The notes under the pieces: generated by a model
The model's input: the letters and a program-made list of their open reading frames with translations, nothing else
The model's database searches: none
What the model was told of the DNA's origin: nothing
In this document: positions 59,481 through 64,000 of the stretch, piece after piece
Position numbering within the stretch: the stretch's first letter is position 1
Layout of the letters: the number at the start of each line of letters is the position of its first letter
From: Rhinopomastus cyanomelas
Taxonomy: Eukaryota; Chordata; Aves; Bucerotiformes; Rhinopomastidae
Length of the DNA: 64,000 nt
Assembly (NCBI GenBank): GCA_013400115.1
Contig: VXBP01010398.1
Location: 310,001-374,000, forward strand
Direction of reading: 5' to 3'
Made by a program: the position numbers and the translations under genes

Positions 59481-60170
59481 CTATGAGGGCTGCAGAATGA
59501 GTTCTGCCCTCTTGACGTTCTCCATGAAGACATGAAAAAAACCAACCCATCTTTTAACTTGCACTTGATCTGGACCTAATAGTAGTGAGAGAACAGCGCT
59601 AGATGACAGATACGGCCCCTTTGGGATGACAAATGGATTTTCTTTGTCCTTTCTGAAAGGTGGTACCTTCATGAAAGAACCAGACAGACATACTGCTAAG
59701 GGAACAAGTCAAACTTAAGGCAAAGGAAGCTAAACATAGTATCGTGGGTCCTTGTCTGGATCCCCACATGTCCCACATTGAGTGCCATAATGTGGTGGGT
59801 CCATCTTGGACCCCATCCTTCTGACCTGGGAATCATTAATGTCAAAGGCCAGATACACTGACTGTATTTTAACCAAGAGCTTTTAGCTGAAGTGTCAGAC
59901 ACAAAGAGAGGGTTTAACAAACCCACTGATAAATCTGCGGGCACCGAGACAACTGACTCCGTTTGGTGAAGAGGCCACAAGATATTTTAATACTCTTCAA
60001 ACCCAAAGTTTTCTGCAGAAAATGCACAGATTAAACTTATAGATTCTGCTCTGCTTTTAAAGCAGAACAATGTAGTCTTCGTATTCTTTGGCCTCAACTG
60101 CTTGTTGAGTCTGTGCAGGGTTCGCAGGGAGAAGAGATACTAGCTGCTCCTAAGAAGATGTCTTATTCTG
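59481..60170 (-). mobile_element. ERV 5' LTR, primer-binding site and leader
   Basis: Read on the minus strand: LTR sequence to about 59791, then TGGCACTCAATGTGGGAC at 59787-59770, close to the lysine-tRNA-type site of beta-like retroviruses, then leader (GGGGATCCAGACAAGG). ATTAAA at 59991-59986 may serve as the poly(A) signal. A frame at 59672-59481 is open for 63 codons but shows no gag motif. Block 59871-59991 matches 37560-37676. Both outer edges are approximate. Confidence 0.68.
59770..59787 (-). promoter_or_regulatory. Primer-binding site, lysine-tRNA type
   Basis: TGGCACTCAATGTGGGAC differs from the family sequence TGGCGCCCAACGTGGGGC at a few positions, mainly C-to-T or G-to-A-type changes as expected for decay. 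It stands a few bases after the LTR end (CCACCACA). Confidence 0.6.
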
Positions 60171-61216
60171 CCACATGACTGCGTTTTGGCATGTTCTGTA
60201 GACTGATAAAGAGGAGAGAGTTTAGACACAAACTGAGTTGGATAAAACAGATGGGGTTTAGTGGTTGGGTTGGGGTTTTTTTGAGGACAAGAAAATTTAG
60301 CAACCTGTAGCATTTTGGACTGAGTGCTGATAATTCATCTGGCCAGGACTGGGTGAATGAAGTAAGCCTCTCCCCTCCTGCACAAATGTCAGTTAAATGT
60401 TTCATTTCAAGAAAGCTGACATCTTTCCTTAGCAAGAAAAATCTGTATTTTCATGCTTTTTATACTCAGTTTTTGGCTGTCACTTTGAAAATAGCATCTT
60501 TCAGTAAAATATGAATAATTAAAAAAAAGTATATTCTCGTTGTGCTTTTCTTCCCAACACAAGTATCCCACATACAGACAGAAACTCTTCTGAATCCAAA
60601 CAGGTCTAGTTTAGACACAAATAATATCTTTCCTAGTTCAATTGAATAATGTGGAAAATAATGATTTCAACCTTTTCCATGTTTTTTCTTTCCATGCTTC
60701 CAGAGATATTGTAACAATTTATTTAGGAAGTTGTTTCTTTGGAAACAGGCATCAAAGTTCTTGATGGACTCTGTTTCAATTAATTTGTACTGAATTAATC
60801 ATCCCAGATAACTGAAAGGCAAAAAGAACCTATTAGAGAAAGCAGGCAGAGGCTCCAATTTTGAGGCTTGCTTTTTATTTCCTCCTGAGCTATACTTTAC
60901 TTCCCTGGCTTCCCCATCTGAGGAGGAAACTAGGCTTTCTGGAAGCTGGATGTTGCAGAAGATATGAGCCAAGTGCTGCCAAGACAGTGGTGTACTTCTT
61001 GGCTGGTCTCTGCTTAGAAAAACTACAGCAGTGCCTCTGTGTCCGTGTGCACATTTGAGTGAGCAGTAAGAAAACAACAAAATCCAAAAGACCACTCATG
61101 CGGAGGGTGATGTTAGTTGTCTCACCCCTTACAGGAGGACTAATAACTGCGGATACAGAGTCTTCTAATTTCTGTAGTAATAAAAATGTTACAGAAAATT
61201 GAGGGAGAAATACAGT
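60171..61216. other. Non-coding sequence
   Basis: No exon or repeat is recognised; the left part may still belong to the ERV U3. Confidence 0.45.
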
Positions 61217-61562
61217 GGATTCTACACGATTCAGTGTGAATCAAGCAGAAGCTGTTTATTAGTTCTCAAGCTTTATATACAATCACTCCCTGCCCGTGAC
61301 CACGTGAACTAGAATAGCTAGTGCTATCTTGCTCATGAGACAACCATGTCTTTTAACTGGCTTTCCAATTGGTTCTTCCTCAGGCCTGGTTGGCAAGCAG
61401 GCAGTTTCCCCTCTCCTGTGCCCAGGTGCCCCATCCTTGTCTCTTGTGGGTTTCTGGGTTATCTAGTCTCCATGGCACCTGGTTGGTCTCCACCAGCTAG
61501 CAGCATTCCTTAGCTGTGATGTCTTAGGCCTGGAGTAGCATCCATTGTTTCATGCTACCACA
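61217..61562 (-). mobile_element. ALV-like LTR (about 345 bp)
   Basis: On the minus strand it starts TGTGGTAGCATGAAACAATG, has TATATAAAG at 61279-61271 and AATAAA at 61260-61255, only about 10 bp further on, and ends near GTGTAGAATCCA. The tight TATA/poly(A) spacing and small size resemble avian alpharetrovirus-type LTRs. No flanking duplication or polypurine tract is seen, so it may be a decayed solo LTR. Boundaries are approximate. Confidence 0.65.
61271..61279 (-). promoter_or_regulatory. LTR TATA box
   Basis: The minus strand reads TATATAAAG, closely followed by AATAAA. Confidence 0.55.
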
Positions 61563-64000
61563 GATAATGTGCTTTATATCACATAGTTGAATATTCAACT
61601 TTGATTTCATCATTCCTGGCAAAGATTTTATGAAGCAGATTGCCTTTGTTGTTGTCTGTATTGCTGCATTAAAGAACTACTCATCGTAGTGCACCAGAAA
61701 TCAACTGTACTGTCCATGGTCACACAGGGTTATTAATTGTCTGGACTGGCTACCTCTATCTTCAGGGCCATTTTCTCTTTAGTTAACATGTTTTTGAAGA
61801 AGTGCTGAATAATATACAAGATTCACGTCTAATTAATGTGAGAAAATCCCAGGAGTACAAACTCATGGTGAAAAAACCACCCAAGCAATGTAATTTGTGA
61901 CACTCTGGTGCACCTAAAAGGTCAAGTACACCTTGCTAAAGTGGTGCTACCTTGGAGTAGGGGAGTGTTGCAGGATATTTAGCAGGTGGTGTGATATAAA
62001 GGCCAACATCTGGCTTCAACTCTGCCCATTTAGGTGAGTAATTTTGCGTTCTCTGTACTTTGATCCTCTCAGAGATCCTCAGAAGTGTGGTTCACTTTTT
62101 CTTCTGTTTGTGTAGTGGGTATCAACCTAATGTCTGGTTCCATTTGGAGTGCCCACATGCTAATGGAGGAGGATGATAAAGGAACAAGTTAAAATGATGC
62201 ACCACTGTTACTGGTGTCATTCACAGAGTACTGGAAAGAATACCAAAATAATATTGGTGCTATATAAATAATACATATGACTTTAAGACTGGTTATTTTT
62301 CATGAAGTAGCAGTTCAGACAGAAATGTCGCTTCATATCTTTTTGAACACAGGTTTGTACAACACACTGCAGACACCAAAATCACTCTGCATCTTGGAAT
62401 GTGAAGTGTTTAAGTACCACTGAAGTCACTGCTGAAACAAGGGTACTTCTTAGTGAGAGACAAAGGATTACTCTAGTATTGTTCAGTTCACAGAGACAGT
62501 AGAGTAATTCCCTGAGACGTTGCCTAAAGCAATAGGAGTGAAAATCTCTTAGCAGTGCACTGATCTCCACGTGTGTGCTCTGTCTCACACTCCATTGTGT
62601 GGGACAGCACAAGCTATGCTGCCTTTGCACAGCTGCATTCCCAAGGATGCCTTATCTAACTTCTGCTTTAGTTGCTGCCTTTAAAGGGCTGAAAATGTAT
62701 TCAGTGCTAATGATATATCATTTAAAGCTGGAAATTGTGGTGGTAGTAGTCATAGTAATTAATGGTTCTAGCTGTGCTCTTAACTTTATCCTCTGCTGAC
62801 CCTGAATCCAGAGAGCTCTTGAGATGCTCCGTTTTAAACAGTGCTGCATCCATGAAACAAAAGCCAGACCATGTAAATAAAATGTTCTGTGAAAAAGTGA
62901 GTGGTGAATTTTATGATATAAACAAGCAGCAGAAAACCATTGTAGGGATACAAATTTGTTTGTATTTGTTTGGCAGCTTTAATATTGATATTGCCCACAT
63001 TTTGCCAGTTCCAAGAGCAGCTGTGCTATTTAAGTTCAATTAGATAAAAAGAAAACCTCATTCTTTAACACATGTTTCTGCAAACATAAGAGGTTGTGAT
63101 AAATAAATAAATAAACACACCCAGCCAGGGAACACAAATGCTGCTTAATGTGGTAGTGTATTAAAGTTTCCAATTAGTTCTCTCTTCCCTGGCGTGCCAT
63201 GTGTCAGCCTCCTAGAGAAGGAACATCAGCATCTGATTCACTGACGTATTAGACAACATCTGTGCTCACTGGCTTGGATTAGAGACACTGAATCAAAAAG
63301 AGTTTGATCTGCCCCACCAACACTAAGCTAACACGAGGTTATACAGCTTCAGCTTCTTGGCTTTTTCTATCTGTTTGTGTTGGTTGTTATGAGTCAACAC
63401 CAGTTGGCTGCTTCATTTCGGGATTGTCGTTCTCCTGAGCAGGGAGTGTGAAATGGGTTTGGCTGCATCTGTAATCGGCAGAGGAAAAGCTCTGAGTTTC
63501 ACATATCCCACCAAAGGAAAAGTACAGGGATGACTCGTAGCTGGGAAGTGGCGGCAGCTGGTCACTACCAGTTACTTCCTGTGAGGTTAGGTTGGGTATA
63601 TGGGTAAGAAAGCTAATTCTTAAGAGATCCTGACAAAGTCCCTGTGGGTCGTTTTCTTTTCCAGCAGAGGGTATACCCTAAGCAGGAAGCACTGTGTCAG
63701 TCCAGCCCTGCTCATCAGACACCCCTTGGTGTAGTCTTGGTGCAGCAGCTGTCCGTAAGCAATTTGAAATGCACAGGCTGGTGTCCTGGTGCAGGAAACC
63801 TGGGCTTGTTATAGTAACCAGTATTGCAAAAATACCGGGGGTGGGATGTACTCGCTTTGGGGTAGTGCCATACCACTGCTTCTTATTCCATTCTTGACTA
63901 ACTAAACCCCAACTGATGTGTAAATTTACTTCAAGAATTCTACAAAACTTGTCATCAGCTTTCTAAATATGAGGATGTGTGTCCTTGGATCTGTGATGGC
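61563..64000. other. Unique non-coding sequence
   Basis: No exon or CR1 is recognised to the end of the window. Confidence 0.5.
63099..63115 (+). repeat. (AAAT)n short repeat
   Basis: About four ATAA units in series. Confidence 0.85.

Noticed and set aside
59481..59672. Possible gag fragment
   Set aside because: 63 codons, no motif, and no counterpart in the 37.4-kb copy.

Overview
This window looks like a vertebrate, almost certainly bird, non-coding region. The evidence is dozens of CR1 non-LTR retrotransposon pieces with the avian 3' tail (repeats of ATTCTATG, or of ATACTGTG in a second tail type), several retroviral LTR remnants, and about 59% AT intervals between them. I see no convincing protein-coding exon, tRNA, rRNA, CRISPR array or bacterial-type gene. 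The apparent reading frames above about 120 codons lie in CR1 or are CR1/LTR chimaeras. By my rough tally CR1 covers about 10 kb of 64 kb (about 16%). That is high for a bird and would suit a CR1-rich lineage such as woodpeckers and relatives, but the species cannot be fixed from this alone.

Layout. 1-7 kb: mostly unique sequence, a small duplication around a one-base gap (598-762), three CR1 pieces and an enhancer-like stretch (4440-4960). 7.1-10 kb: a minus-strand CR1 with a 674-bp LTR-like insertion, present twice across a one-base gap (7979-8935 and 8937-9893), most simply an assembly duplication. 10-21 kb: sparse short CR1 tails. 22-25.4 kb: a CR1 carrying endonuclease and reverse transcriptase (RT) remnants, pierced by an opposite-strand CR1 tail, then another plus-strand CR1 pierced the same way. 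26.6-27.4 kb: an LTR with polypurine tract, TATA box and poly(A) signal. 29.8-35.6 kb: several CR1 bodies, ending in a CR1 with two successive 3' tails. 37.3-39 kb: an ERV leader/LTR fragment next to the 5' part of a CR1 (5' UTR plus ORF1 with zinc-finger-like and esterase remnants). 40.5 kb: an open CR1 RT fragment. 41-59 kb: mostly unique sequence with short tails and two assembly gaps. 59.5-61.6 kb: an ERV LTR with a lysine-type primer-binding site and an ALV-like LTR.

No genes work together here. The interest lies in transposon history: double-tailed CR1s shared by two loci, three opposite-strand CR1 tails nested in CR1 bodies, two related ERV leader copies (one with a deleted primer-binding site), and assembly gaps that fall on CR1 or on near-identical duplicates. 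All LTRs whose direction can be read point to the minus strand.
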